Part shown: positions 1 to 11,930 of the stretch, piece after piece | Numbering within the stretch: position 1 is the first letter of the stretch | How the letters are laid out: each line of letters starts with the position of its first letter | Source of the DNA: Lingula anatina | Taxonomy: Eukaryota > Brachiopoda > Lingulata > Lingulida > Lingulidae | NCBI RefSeq assembly: GCF_001039355.2 | Contig: NW_019775724.1 | Location: 363,429 to 427,428, forward strand | Length of the DNA: 64,000 nucleotides | Direction of reading: 5' to 3' | The notes under the pieces: generated by a model | The model's database searches: none | Told to the model about the DNA's origin: nothing | The model's input: only the letters and a program-made list of their open reading frames with translations | Translations under genes and position numbers: made by a program

Positions 1-87
1 GTCTTTGCCAAAAAAAAGTTCAGGTTTTCTTTCCGGACCCCACTAGCATCCCTGAGCATTACTCTATTACTATTATCATCATTCCAG

Positions 88-3000
88 AGGTGAAGTCTTC
101 TGCCATCCCCGTGTTGCTGACCTTCAACAGTGTGTCCAGTGAGGAGGGGTTCTCTGCAGCCTCCAGGGAGCTTCTGGTCGGTTGTGTCAGGACAATGGCG
201 GTCAGCCAGAAGAAGGTAATGTTGTATTGCAGGCGCTACATAGCTGAGGGTCCGTATAACAGAATGTCTGCCTGCCATTTAGTAACAATGGTTAGAGTTA
301 TCCTGACCTAAATGGGTGAAAATTTAGTACCTGTACAAATAAATGGGAAGTGGACTAATTATCTTTGGGGGCCTCTCTGTCATGTTACACGGGTCCGCAG
401 GGGTGCTACATTTGTATGCAACTTTTTATTACTTTTGTGATTGAAAGAATACTATGAGGGCTATGCCTATAAAATGTGTCCTTTGTTTTTGTAATTTCAC
501 CTAGAATCATAATCCATAAAAAGATTACATGGTGTAACTATAGCAGCTGTAATGTTTAATTATTGTATTTCTATGATAATAAGCAACATATGTAATGTAA
601 AGATTGTCTATTTTGTCAAAACTTTTTTGTCATCTTGATGTTGTGTCATAATGTGTTGTCTTGTTTATCTGTGACCATTTCTCCTGAGGAAATGCCTCGG
701 GTTGAGTCTTGGTCCTTTTGTTTTGTGATGTGTGGTTATTTGTTATTAAACGGGATGTAGATTCAGCAAAACATTTAATTATTAATTAACCTTGCAATCA
801 GCATACGCCATGCATTGTGCCCTCTAATAAGTTAATTCTAGGTGTTTATGAATTAATTTTATAACACTTTGCTCAGCTTTCTTCTGTTTTGAAATTAAAA
901 CTAACAGCTAAGCATGGACAGAAGGCAAAGCAGTGCCCGCTCACATAGGGTCCGGAGTGCGCGTGCTGGCAATGCTCGTGCAGGCAGTGCACGTGCTGGC
1001 AGTGCACGCCCAGGCAGTCGTGCCAGTGCACGTCCAGGGAGTCGTGCAGGCAGTGTGCGAGCAGGAAGTGCTAGAGTATGCATGTGCACAAACCACTGCA
1101 AAATGATTTATTAGCTTTTGATTCTGCACTTGGCTACGTAGCTCACCATTCCCTTACTCTCTGGTGGTATTCCTTGTCAAAATTAGAAATTATATATATT
1201 TTATATAAAATAGTCTTCCCTTTTGCACCAATTAATTAATTTTATATTTAGTTGGAAAAATTAATATAAGTAAGGTGTATTAAAGAGCACCCTGGTTTTC
1301 AGAATTTATCTGAAACTCAACTCCAACATCCTGGAAATAGCAGATACACTGTATGTACCAATAATTAGATATTTTCCTTGTAGCCTTTGGAAGTCAGGGT
1401 GATTGATTAGCTGTACAACGACCAGAATGCATGATTACTCTTCCCACTGGCACCAAAATTAGGATCCCCCAATTCCCACATCACTGTGATTAACCTTTAG
1501 ACTTGAAACTCCCCCTTAAATACCCATTAATAAAAGAGATAACAAGACTATCAGGTGTATATTACACACACACACATATTTGTAGTATCTTTGCCAGTAT
1601 TAAATATAATCAATTCATTTTTCTGAGGTCCATATGTACAGCCACAGTGCCTACAATAATATTAAACTTTTAAACCATTTTTTTTTTCAGTAATTACTGT
1701 CGTGTCAAAGTTTATTTACAATACTGAGAAAGTCCCACTTGCTGTTGGTTGTTTGTCAGTGCACGTTTTTTTTTTTTGTTGATAACACATTTACTAACCT
1801 GACCGTTTTAACTTTCATGTTGTGACTTTTGTGTAACTGCAGCCAGGGAAACAGGTATGGGGAAATGTTATCATTTTTTGTTGTTGTTTTTTTCTAACAA
1901 TTCATATTGTCAATAAGCCTAGCGTGTATTAACCTTTGCGTAATGTGACTAGTGCTGTTTTCTGCCAAGTGCGGCATGTGATTGATGTACAACCATTAAC
2001 CAAGGCTTTTAATCAAATATTGCACACAATGTTTATGTAGTGTTATCATTGCTTACTGCTGAGCACTCAACGTTGCTGATATTAACCAAGTATATTGTGC
2101 ATTTGCTTGCTAATCAATGTGATTGTCTATTACTTAATTTTCTCTTTTGATGAACTTCTTAAATTTCAGAATGGAGAGTTCAGTTTTGAGAACACCAAGG
2201 ACATCGAGGCCAAGGGCTTCACACTGGATCCACCTAAAGTGAGAATACAGTGTGTTATTGTGGAACTCTGGCAGTGAAAAGTGTGGTAGATGTGACATTC
2301 AGTATTGTGTTATTGTGGAACTGTGGCAGTGAAAAGTGTGGTCGATGTGAGATTGAGCATTGTGTAATGCATGCTACAGAACCAGCTTTCTGAAGGTTTG
2401 AGAAATGTTTAAAGGGAATTGATATTGTGGGTGAGAGAGAGAGAGAGAGAGAGATTCCATATTTTTGTTGTACTCAACAGTTGCAAGTTAAGGTTTTCAT
2501 TACATTTTAGCACTTTTCTTTCCAACTGCAAACACTTGCAAAATTGTATTAGGTATCTTAATGAAATGTTTACTCCAGGCATAGTTCACACTTTCATTGT
2601 GGTTACTGCACATAGCATTGTGTTTTCTTTTTCATTGTGTTAGTTGAGCTGTGAATAAGAAAGCATTTTTGTCTCCTCCAGGGTCAGGTGGAGGCAGGCA
2701 GCAAGCGACCAGTTCAGTTTACCTGGAATCCACCAGCTGGGCATGATGTGAGTAGAGCACTGCAGGGGCCGATCCAGGATTATTTGAAGGGGGGAGGGGG
2801 GGTTCCTTTTTTTTTTTTTTTTTTTAAGAATGACAGGCCTCGGATGAGAAGCTGACCCTTGCCCCCTTGGTGTGGAGTTCAATGTTTTGGAGGGCAAATG
2901 GTGCCATTTAGAACTATGATTCAGCTTTTCAAAATCCTAGATCATGCTAAATAATATGAACTTTTTACAAATTTTGGGAAATTAAAAGAGGTTTTCACAG

Positions 3001-3449
3001 GTAATGAAAATATCCAGTGGGATCTTCTTCAGTGTTCTTCAAATTCATTCTCCAAGGAGTGAGATGCATATTTGAATCGTCTGAAGAAACTGTTCTTTCG
3101 TTATAAATGTTTGTAGAGAAATTGGCCCCTGGTTAAAAACAATAATAATGATAAAAATAATAATATATTTAGAGTTTAAATTCCATAAAAATATGCTATG
3201 TAGACTTTACAAGTAAAATACAATACAGTTAGAGTACAGAGTTACTGTAAAAGGATCAGTTTAGGTGAAAAAGTAATTATGGTATTAAGAGCAAAGAGAG
3301 AAATGTCCAATTATAAAGTAGATGTCTATAGTATGGGATTGTTCTTCCAGCCTAACCGCCCCATGGAGGCCAGTATCCTGCTGACAGTGAAGGGAGATGC
3401 CACTGACCAGTACAAGGTCATGCTGAGGGCATTTGTGGTCTCAGAGTAA
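88..3449 (+). CDS. 3' end of a ciliary ASH/MSP-domain protein, CFAP74-like (partial)
   Basis: Four exons can be joined with consistent splice sites: 88-215, 2170-2238, 2682-2747 and 3351-3449, the last ending in TAA at 3447-3449. Each internal intron is phase 0 with a clean AG before the exon and GTAATG, GTGAGA or GTGAGT after it. The first exon enters with two bases completing a codon, so the gene starts outside the window. The joined tail of about 120 residues includes IPVLLTFNSV, GFTLDPPKGQVEAGSKRP, FTWNPPAGHDPNRP and LTVKGDATDQYKVMLRAF. The pattern of a WxPP turn, a hydrophobic strand and a final LRAxV strand is that of ASH/MSP-like immunoglobulin-fold domains in axonemal proteins (HYDIN, CFAP74, CFAP65, DLEC1). 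I favour CFAP74 from the C-terminal position and length, but this is family-level inference. If correct, it would be a structural protein of motile cilia. Confidence 0.62.
956..1075. repeat. GC-rich minisatellite in intron 1
   Basis: A degenerate array with a unit of about 15 bp, variants of gtgcacgtgctggca, stands out in an AT-rich intron. Because the unit is a multiple of three it stays open on both strands (it would read SARAG repeats on +), but there is no splice-site support, so I treat the open frame as a by-product. The rest of intron 1 (216-2169) shows only AT-rich sequence, a short CA run near 1565 and T tracts. Confidence 0.6.
2252..2452. repeat. 55-bp tandem repeat followed by (GA)n in intron 2
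   Basis: About two units of a 55-bp repeat (starting gtgttattgtggaact at 2252 and again at 2307) are followed by a GA run at 2431-2452. The same repeat unit, GA run and following unique sequence recur at about 26.62-27.08 kb, so this intron fragment has been duplicated. Confidence 0.65.
2764..2890 (-). mobile_element. fragment of an interspersed hAT-like repeat
   Basis: It begins caggggccgatccagga, followed by G and T tracts and a stretch resembling, in inverse orientation, the element copies at 22182, 28826 and 37998. The CAGNGGCGGAT-type terminus resembles hAT termini. Only one end is clear and no target duplication is visible. Confidence 0.4.
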
Positions 3450-3893
3450 CCGGGTCAGATAATTAGGTCATGGAAATGGGACAATGCTAAATATAGCATA
3501 TGGAAGTAGGTCATGGAAAATCAACTGAAACTCGATTGCCAGAAATGGCAGATAGCATGTTCTTATTATTGATAAAAATGGTGTGAATGATGACACAGAT
3601 GGATAGGCCTAGAGAAATGATGAGATGACTGGGGACAATACCGGAAGGACCATGATATATCTATGACAGTGGGCACTGCACAGGATGATAATGATGTATC
3701 AATCACCTTCATAGCAATTTATCCATTATTGTTCCCTCTCCCTCCACAGCAAAGTGATGTATCTGCCTTTAAGTACATGTACCTCAAACGATTGCCAGAA
3801 TACACATACTGTACTGTACTGTGATAAGAAATGACAACTTCATGTATTTTCCGTCCAACATCTTTCCTCTTTTTTTTATTATTATTTTTTTTA

Positions 3894-3899
3894 AATAAA
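3894..3899 (+). promoter_or_regulatory. candidate polyadenylation signal of the ciliary gene
   Basis: AATAAA lies about 445 nt after the stop codon. A second AATAAA is at 3990-3995 and is an equal candidate. The stretch 3450-4150 holds no other gene and reads as 3' UTR and intergenic AT-rich sequence. Confidence 0.4.
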
Positions 3900-4154
3900 T
3901 GTATATTGGTTAATAAGGTTGAAGTTTTTATATATGATTTTATGTTGTAAACAGTTGTAAATATTGTTTATGTGTTTGTTGGCTTATATAATAAATATTA
4001 GTTATAAAACAATTGACCTTGTAATTACTTATTTTTAATAAAAATTACAAAAGTTTTACTGTCTTACTTCTTTTTTTTTTTATACAGTTGTATACTTGTG
4101 GCTGTTTATTTCCTGCTATTAAATATTCAAATAAGCAGTGGAAGCAGGAAGTTA

Positions 4155-4425
4155 GAGAGCACATTCAGAACAGATGATCTGTGGACTAAATATGGCCGAC
4201 CCGACATAAAAGAGGATCCAACTAATTTACTGATGGTCTTCCCACATCTGCATGTGCCATTCAATGGATTTTAAAATCTCCTCTCCGAGGTTTACTTGCT
4301 AGACCCCTGCAGGGATGGCACAGCGTTGAGGCAGGGAGACCATCAGCGAATTAGTCGGCTCTTCTTTAATGTAGGTCGGCCAACTTTGATCCAAAGATCC
4401 GTTAGTCCGTGTTCTGGATGCCCTC
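4155..4425. mobile_element. 271-bp foldback MITE with TTA target duplication
   Basis: The two halves are imperfect inverted copies over roughly 100 bp: the left half contains ggactaaatatggccgac and the right half its inverse form. The termini are gagagcacattcagaaca on the left and its near inverse on the right. The element is flanked on both sides by TTA (4152-4154 and 4426-4428), the 3-bp duplication typical of PIF/Harbinger-type elements. A related copy is at about 57676-57860. No transposase is encoded. Confidence 0.7.
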
Positions 4426-5906
4426 TTAGGTTGAATTAAGGTATTTTAAATAGATTATAGTAACTGTTGGTTAAGGTTTAAAAAAATGTTTTGTTTTCTT
4501 TTTTCCTATGGTAAAGGAAGTTTCCCAAATATATCAATGGTACATGTAATTTTATTCATTCCAACATTCAAATTAGGTCAATGTTTTTTCTAAAAAGTTT
4601 ATTTTTAGTAAAAATCTCTTAAGAGATTCTTGCAAAGGTAAGACTATCAACATGTATAAAGGTCCACATGGCCTGATGGCAAGCACAGATTCCAGAATAA
4701 TTGTCATTGCTGCTGTTTGGTGGTAAAATTGTATTTATTATATTTCTAGGAGTTGTTTACACTTTATGTATTGTGAAATATGAATTCACTAGGAGCATTT
4801 GTTATCCCTTCAAATGTTAATGTAACAACCATATTCCTATTAAGTTCTGTTGTTGCACTGACACCACATGATAATAATAGATAAATGGGCATTGTGTTGG
4901 CTTTTGAATGCTTATTTTGGAAATTAGACCCTTCTTTGCCTATGTAATCAGTCTTCTTTTAGATGGATTGAATATCTTACATGTACACAAGCAAGAATCC
5001 AAAACAACCTACCAGTCAACTTAAACAACTTAAAAAGACAACAATTGACCATTTAATAAAGTTCTTTATAACAATTTAGTGTAAGAATGCTGGACAAATT
5101 GGCAAAGCTACAGTGATTATAGTCACATAAGTTAACTAGATTATGAAACATAATTTGAAAGCAATTACAGCTAGATATAACAACGTATATTACTATATAA
5201 TTATGTATCAAATAACACCTCCACAAGGAAAGTCTGGTTTATTTTATAAATACTTGTATACATGTAGCTGGGCAAGAATGGCACATGTATGTAAAGTGAG
5301 CCATGCATGCCCCCCCCCCCTTTTTGCACACTAAACACAATGGCAAAGTTTCAATGAATAGAGTTACTTTTAACTATACTCTGATTAACCAAATAAAATT
5401 AGAAAAGAGACAAATACCAATAAAGGAACATCAAATGCAAAATATGTTACATAAAAAAGAATAAAGGCCCTATCAATACAATGAAGAAAGCAAACGCCAG
5501 AAACAACCAAAAATAAATAAATAATTAATAAGCAGAACTGCAATGCATTTTGTAACACCTGTTGCTTCTTGCATTTGCCTTTACATAAAGCACTGGAAAT
5601 TATCTCAAAGGATTAGATGGCTTAATTTAGGAAAATGAAGCTTAAAACTGAAAGTTTCATATCCAAGAAAAAAGAGAAATAGCTGTGATCAAGACCCAAG
5701 AGCTACTACAGACACTGAACAAGCAAAGGCACTCTGTAGATCTACAAATGTATAGGAAGTGAAATTTTCCTACAGTATTACTGGAAAATATGGACGTGAG
5801 GATTGTCTATTCATTTAAGTATTGCACTGATTTATATAACTTATTGTGGCACAATTCCACTATCTTTAGTTGCAAATAAACATTTAATATTATAAGAATT
5901 GTATGT
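4344..5906. repeat. block 1 of a near-identical 1.57-kb tandem pair
   Basis: This stretch is repeated almost base for base at 5909-7474, offset by 1565-1568 bp, with only scattered substitutions and small indels. It ends exactly at the single n at 5907. Both copies hold the same 63-codon open frame (5143 and 6711), which has no recognisable homology and is probably not a gene. The 3' part (5637-5900) matches sequence at 15825-16080. Confidence 0.85.
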
Positions 5907-5908
5907 NT

Positions 5909-7474
5909 CAGTGAATTAGTCGGCTCTGCTTTAATGTAGGTCGGCCAACTTTGATCCAAAGATCTGTTAGTCCGCAGATCAACGTGTTCTGGGTGCCCTC
6001 TTAGGTTGAATTAAGGTATTTTAAATAGATTATAATAACTGGTTAAGGTTTAAAAAAATGTTTGTTTTTTTTCCTATGGTAAAGGAAGTTTCCCAAATAT
6101 ATCAATGGTACATGTAATTTTATTCATTCCAACATTCAAATTAGGTCAATGTTTTTTCTAAAAAGTTTATTTTTAGTAAAAATCTCTTAAGAGATTCTTG
6201 CAAAGGTAAGACTATCAACATGTATAAAGGTCCACATGGCCTGATGGCAAGCACAGATTCCAGAATAATTGTCATTGCTGCTGTTTGGTGGTAAAATTGT
6301 ATTTATTATATTTCTAGGAGTTGTTTACACTTTATGTATTGTGAAATATGAATTCACTAGGAGCATTTGTTATCCCTTCAAATGTTAATGTAACAACCAT
6401 ATTCCTATTAAGTTCTGTTGTTGCACTGACACCACATGATAATAATAGATAAATGGGCATTGTGTTGGCTTTTGAATGCTTATTTTGGAAATTAGACCCT
6501 TCTTTGCCTATGTAATCAGTCTTCTTTTAGATGGATTGAATATGTTACATGTACACAAGCAAGAATCCAAAACAACCTACCAGTCAACTTAAACAACTTA
6601 AAAAGACAACAATTGACCATTTAATAATGTTCTTTATAACAATTTAGTGTAAGAATGCTGGACAAATTGGCAAAGCTACAGTGATTATAGTCACATAAGT
6701 TAACTAGATTATGAAACATAATTTGAAAGCAATTACAGCTAGATATAACAACGTATATTACTATATAATTATGTATCAAATAACACCTCCACAAGGAAAG
6801 TCTGGTTTATTTTATAAATACTTGTATACATGTAGCTGGGCAAGAATGGCACATGTATGTAAAGTGAGCCATGCATGCCCCCCCCCCCTTTTTGCACACT
6901 AAACACAATGGCAAAGTTTCAATGAATAGAGTTACTTTTAACTATACTCTGATTAACCAAATAAAATTAGAAAAGAGACAAATACCAATAAAGGAACATC
7001 AAATGCAAAATATGTTACATAAAAAAGAATAAAGGCCCTATCAATACAATGAAGAAAGCAAACGCCAGAAACAACCAAAAATAAATAAGTAATTAATAAG
7101 CAGAACTGCAATGCATTTTGTAACACCTGTTGCTTCTTGCATTTGCCTTTACATAAAGCACTGGAAATTATCTCAAAGGATTAGATGGCTTAATTTAGGA
7201 AAATGAAGCTTAAAACTGAAAGTTTCATATCCAAGAAAAAAGAGAAATAGCTGTGATCAAGACCCAAGAGCTACTACAGACACTGAACAAGCAAAGGCAC
7301 TCTGTAGATCTACAAATGTATAGGAAGTGAAATTTTCCTACAGTATTACTGGAAAATATGGACGTGAGGATTGTCTATTCATTTAAGTATTGCATTGATT
7401 TATATAACTTATTGTGGCACAATTCCACTATCTTTAGTTGCAAATAAACATTTAATATTATAAGAATTGTATGT
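5909..7474. repeat. block 2 of the 1.57-kb tandem pair
   Basis: It starts inside the right arm of the foldback MITE seen whole at 4155-4425 and lacks the left arm, as expected if a contig broke in the palindrome. After 7474 the sequence continues into unique flank. It is best read as the second haplotype of block 1 rather than a true duplication, although the sequence alone cannot exclude a recent tandem duplication. Confidence 0.8.
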
Positions 7475-7955
7475 ACCGACAGATTCTAACATTAAACGTA
7501 AAATTCAAGTTCAAATTTCTCAATGTAGAAAAATGTGAAGGAGCAATAAGAGACAGTTTAAGTTTCTATCAATTCCAAATTTATTTGTGAACGGACTACA
7601 GTTGCCTTTTGATCGCCCTTGACCGTTTGTGCTGGTCTCTGAAAATAACCCTGACTGTGTTTGTCTATCACAAATGGCTCGTCTTACATGGCATGACATT
7701 TTGCGTGAGGAGGTAGAGGACGAGTTTTCATTTTCATCAGACATGATTATTAAATGAAAAGGTATCGTTTTTCTAACAAAGCCTTTTGTTTACTCATAAA
7801 GAAAAATGTTCTATTGGCAAATATCTTCTTTCCTCCAAAGTTTATGTCATCAAAGTTATATTTCATGAGAGATTATTATTAACAAGTGTTGTTTCGTCGT
7901 ACCTACATGTATATCAAATCCACCACTACCTAAACGTCTCTTGTTGAATCATTAT
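7475..7955. repeat. dispersed duplicon segment with a 74-codon - strand frame
   Basis: This segment recurs, diverged, at 9536-10135, 16015-16700 and 18143-18545. On the - strand this copy reads an open frame from 7744 to 7520 beginning MSDENENSSSTSSRKMS. In the other three copies the same frame starts alike but is broken by stops. I recognise no protein family. It may be a dead 5' exon or a piece of a mobile element. Confidence 0.45.
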
Positions 7956-8009
7956 TTAGTAGGGGAGCCAAGGCTAATGAAGGCTTTTGGAGTTTGGCTC
8001 CCCTACTAA
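7956..8009. mobile_element. 54-bp perfect-terminus palindromic insertion
   Basis: A 16-bp perfect inverted repeat (ttagtaggggagccaa and its complement) bounds 22 bp of spacer. The paralogous site near 18545 reads directly from ttgaatcatcat to gcaaggtgcat without it, so it looks like a small insertion. Confidence 0.55.
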
Positions 8010-9535
8010 TTGCAGGGTGCATATATATGTGCGTCTGACTCGTTTTCCAAAAATGTGTCCAAGCAATTTTATTAATTTTGTCCTTAACGCCATATCATAT
8101 CCAAAATTATTGAGAAAATTAGGATATACGTATACAGTTGTTCATAATAAAATGTAGGTTATAAATCAAAATTTCGACCGTCACGAGTGACATTCACCTG
8201 TCTCTAATTCCATAACAACAGAGACTAAATAAACAGAAAATCGATTGGTTTAATTGCTCGTAATTGTGCGATTAACTGATCTCAATAAGAGTTACTCAAA
8301 TCAAAAATTTTCCTAAGACAATTTTGTTGACTTTACGCAGATAGATTTGTTACTTCCTAACTTCTGATTAAATTTTGTATTTATTTATTTACTCTTCCGT
8401 ACTTTATCATCATCATTGTATTATTATTATTATTATTATTAATATTAGTGTTGTTGATGTACCTTTAACATTCCTCTTAATCTTTTCCTGTTTTTCATTC
8501 CAGACATATCTAATGATGTAATTCGGGGGATTAGTGATACTATTTCCCTAACATTTGATACCATTTTTCCTTTATTAACACCAAATGTATAAAGATCGTA
8601 CATATTCTTTCGTCACGAACCAATTATCTGTCATCATTAGCAAACTGAAGAACCTATTTCACCAACTAAAGTTGCATGTAATATCTTAAATGGAAGATGG
8701 TAATCCCACCATTTAAGAGCCTTTTCTGGACAGATGTTACTTAACAACTGTTTCACCTTCGACTCGGCCTCAAATTTTTTATTCTGCTAATATTGATCTT
8801 TGAGCTAGAGGGTTTGAAATTGAAGCAGTCGCCTGCCAACTCGAAGGCTTAGCAAACGCAACACAATATTATATTTACGTGTAGGAAATGAAAATTAAAG
8901 CCTCGAACATTACGTTAGTTCGATTGCTGCTTGAAGTGAAGACGTCAAAAAACAATTACACATAATTTAATATTATTTCATTATGATGATAATCAAGAGA
9001 TCGTTTTAATTTATAGGACTATCACTATTACAAATACTGATAATGATAATTCAATTAGCGAAGCGCACCTGTCTTTATGGGCTAATACATTTACTGATGC
9101 ATTGGTGAGTAGTGTTCAGTCTCACAATAACAGACATTGAAGAAGGTCACGGTGTGACTGAATGCTATCCGAGGCTCAAGCAAAATGCTGACAAATTGTG
9201 CCATAATAAACGTCCGCGATTGGACGAGGAGTAAAATGTTGAGAAGTTGTGTAGCATCGAATCCGAGGCTACAATCAAATTTGTGAAGTATTAGACCGTC
9301 GCCATAAATAAACGTTTGACAACGCCAAACTTCCCTATAGATCTACAAATGTATACGAAGTAAATTTTTCCTATAGCCTAGTATTACTGAAAAATATGAA
9401 TATTGGGATTGTCTATGCATTTACGTATTACACTGATTTATATAACTAATTGTGGTACAATTCAACCACTTTTTTTGCAAATAATCATTTAATTTAATTT
9501 AATTTAATTAGTATTAGAATTAAATGTCCCATCAG
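8010..9535. other. GPCR duplicon 1, upstream non-coding part
   Basis: No gene is visible. The order of landmarks (a TTA microsatellite near 8420, the segment with aatgatgtaattcgggg near 8513, a segment ending gggtttgaaattg near 8810) is repeated at 18.9-19.35 kb and 29.7-30.15 kb, which defines three copies of one duplicon. Part of 9330-9545 also matches 5740-5900 and 15930-16080. Confidence 0.55.
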
Positions 9536-10135
9536 GGCCTAACAATAAAAAAAAAATAGTTCAAATTTGTGGAAAAATGTGAGGGAGCAACAAGAGACAG
9601 TTGAAGTTTCCATAAGTACCAATGTAATTTGGGAACGGACCACGGTTGCCTTTTGATCGCCCTTGATCATTTGTGCTAGTCTCTAATAATAACCCTGGCT
9701 GTGTCGGTCTGTCACAGATGATATAAATGGGTCATGGGTCGTCATGCCATTTTGCGTGCGGAGGTATATGACGAGTTTTCATTTTCATCAGACATGGTTG
9801 TCTTATGAAAAAGTGTCGTCTTTCTCACAAAGCTCTTTGTTTACTCATAACGAAAATTGTTCTATTGACAAATATCTTCTTTCCTCTCAGTTTTATGTCA
9901 TCAAAGTTATATTACATGTGGGATTATTATTAAGGAACGTTTGTTTCTTCGTACGTATAAGAATATCAGATGCACCATTACCTGAACGTCAACTATATTT
10001 TGGAAATAAACATTTAATTTTATTATTAATGTTAGAATTGAATGTTCCAACACGGCCTAACAATAAACCACAAATTCCAGTTCAGATTTGTCAATGTGGA
10101 GACATTTGAGGGAGCAAGAAGAGACAGTTTGTTTC
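9536..10135. repeat. second copy of the dispersed duplicon segment
   Basis: It is a diverged copy of 7475-7955, matching 16015-16700 most closely. The 121-codon + strand frame at 9744-10109 lies over this repeat and is not conserved in the other copies, so I do not call it a gene. Confidence 0.5.
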
Positions 10136-11045
10136 CATCAGTTCAGAGGCAGTGGTGGATTTACGGGGGGCACTACTGAAATACCGTAATACTGAAAAGG
10201 ATTCTAGGACAACCCCCCCCCCCCCCACCCCNNNNNNNNNNNNNNNNNNNNNNNNNCCCCCCACAAAAATATATATTTATATACAAATATAGAGAAGAAA
10301 GTGTAAAGTTTAAAACATTTCATCCGTTTTTTAAATATTTTTAGTGTAATAATACAACTTCATCATGAAAAAAAATATAACAAATTCCTTTTTCATTGAG
10401 TATAAGTACAGGAAGATTTATTAAATATCTAATCAAAGTATAACCACCTATCCATTAGGTAAAGGTGAGGTAAACAGATGAACAGGTAAACAGATATTTT
10501 ATGAATATTTTAGTGTGGTGGGTGGTGGTGGGTGGTGGGTACGATTTTGGAAGTGAGAGGTGGATAGGTGAGAAAATCTGTTTACCCCACCTCTCCCTAG
10601 AGATGCACCTTGATTCAAGACTCACTCAATCAAGGGGGGCGCAATTAAAAGTAACAGTTAATTTTATCAAAGGGTTACCTGGGTGAGTGAGATCATCTGT
10701 TTACCCCTCCTTTACCTGGTGATATATTTTGATCAGATTTTTAGTAAAATGTTGTGTACTTCTATCTCCAAAATCGTATGTACTTGAACTCCATGAAAAT
10801 AATTTGCTTTATAAAATTGATATTATCTATCCTCGAGTTGCAACATCACACTAAGAAATATTCATAAAATGGGTGAAAAGATTTGAACTTAGTACTCTTT
10901 ACTTTATATTTGTATATAAATATATATCCTTCGGGGGGGGGGGGGGGATAATCGTCCGGGGGGGAGGATTGTCCTGGGGGAATTGTCCGGGGGGAAATAG
11001 TCCGGGGGGGATTGTCCGGGGGGGGGATTGTTCTGATACCACTGA
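10136..11045. mobile_element. large foldback element with G/C tracts and an assembly gap
   Basis: About 300-bp imperfect inverted arms run from 10260 inward and from about 10940 inward. Both carry atatatttatatacaaata next to a C or G tract, and both end with a segment containing ggtaaacagatga. The left boundary has a C run followed by 25 n (10232-10256). The right boundary (10925-11035) is a G-rich array of attgtcc plus 5-9 G. It encodes no protein and resembles a non-autonomous foldback or MITE. The n run probably replaces sequence that could not be read through the C tract. Confidence 0.6.
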
Positions 11046-11390
11046 AAAGTGATCACGTAAGTCTGTTTAACAGTAATTGTCTGATATCGGTTTAAGAGTG
11101 ATCGATCTGTGGTAATTGGATGAATGGACAGGCTTCAGTGTGGCTGCGTGCAATTCATTTCAATACATACCTAGGGATGTTATATGACCGTGGCGATATG
11201 ATGATCACTGAAGCCTGTCCATTTAACAAAGCTTCAGTGAAGATCGAGGGCAACCTCGAGCCGCTACCCAAAAATATCTCGCTTCATTCGACATTTCTGC
11301 GTAGCGGCTCTCGGAAAATTCGGATTTAACCTCGATGTAGTCTAGAATTTCACGACTACATCTTGGTTAAATCAGTCGAGGTCTCTTAAA
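11046..11390. repeat. cluster of hairpin-forming inverted repeats
   Basis: An 18-bp inverted repeat (aatggacaggcttcagtg at 11123-11140 and its complement at 11206-11223) is followed by shorter stems around 11255-11310 (gagccgctac and its complement) and 11325-11370. The part at 11046-11115 is an inverted copy of 12185-12260. No coding content is seen. Confidence 0.45.
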
Positions 11391-11479
11391 TGCTGAAAGC
11401 CAAATACAGAGTGTTGACATCAAGAGAATAGTGACGTTGCTTGAGTAACTTATACACTTACCAGTAGACAAATTTAAAA

Positions 11480-11930
11480 TCTCCCCTTCGATATCTGAAA
11501 AAAAAACACATCAATGGTTCTTGAAATTAAAATTTTAAGTAGCTGGATCATAGTTCTAAATCGTACCTAACGGAACAGTTCGCCTTCTAAAATACCAAAA
11601 AAACAAAAAATTTGGGGTCCTGTAGCGGGACCCGAACCCAACGCAAAGCTATGAACACTGCGGTGAAAATGTTAATAGGCCGCTGTGAATCAACTGAGAC
11701 CATGGCGGAAGTATTCGTTGACTATTTGATTTCCATAGAAAATAGGGTTTTGAAAGAGAATAAGATGCTTCAATTTGGTGTAGTGCAAATGCAATGTTTT
11801 TAAATCGACGGCAACTTTGTTATATCCTGTTGTACAAGAAGTCTCAAGTGTTTATTTTTTCTTGCCGTTTAACAAATTTCATTTAGCAAATCGTAATTGT
11901 AATACGCTGTATAATTTGCATCAGCTACAG
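11480..11930. repeat. duplicated non-coding block (pair with 16745-17195)
   Basis: The sequence from the tract cttcgatatctgaaaa to the region near acaaatttcatttagc matches 16745-17195 with moderate divergence. The frames differ between copies, so neither the + strand frame at 11612 nor the - strand frame at 16864 is likely to be a gene. The first part belongs to the hAT-like repeat family. Confidence 0.55.

Noticed and set aside
914-1114. Open frames on both strands over the GC-rich minisatellite (SARAG-type repeats)
   Set aside because: A repeat whose unit is a multiple of three stays open in several frames by itself; there are no splice sites joining it to the ciliary gene.
5143-5334. Identical 63-codon frames in the two 1.57-kb blocks, as if a conserved small gene
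   Set aside because: The identity is that of the whole block, including clearly non-coding parts, so it shows recent duplication or misassembly and not selection.
10501-10686. Frame in the centre of the foldback element
   Set aside because: It lies within the inverted-repeat element, has GT-rich low complexity and no homology.
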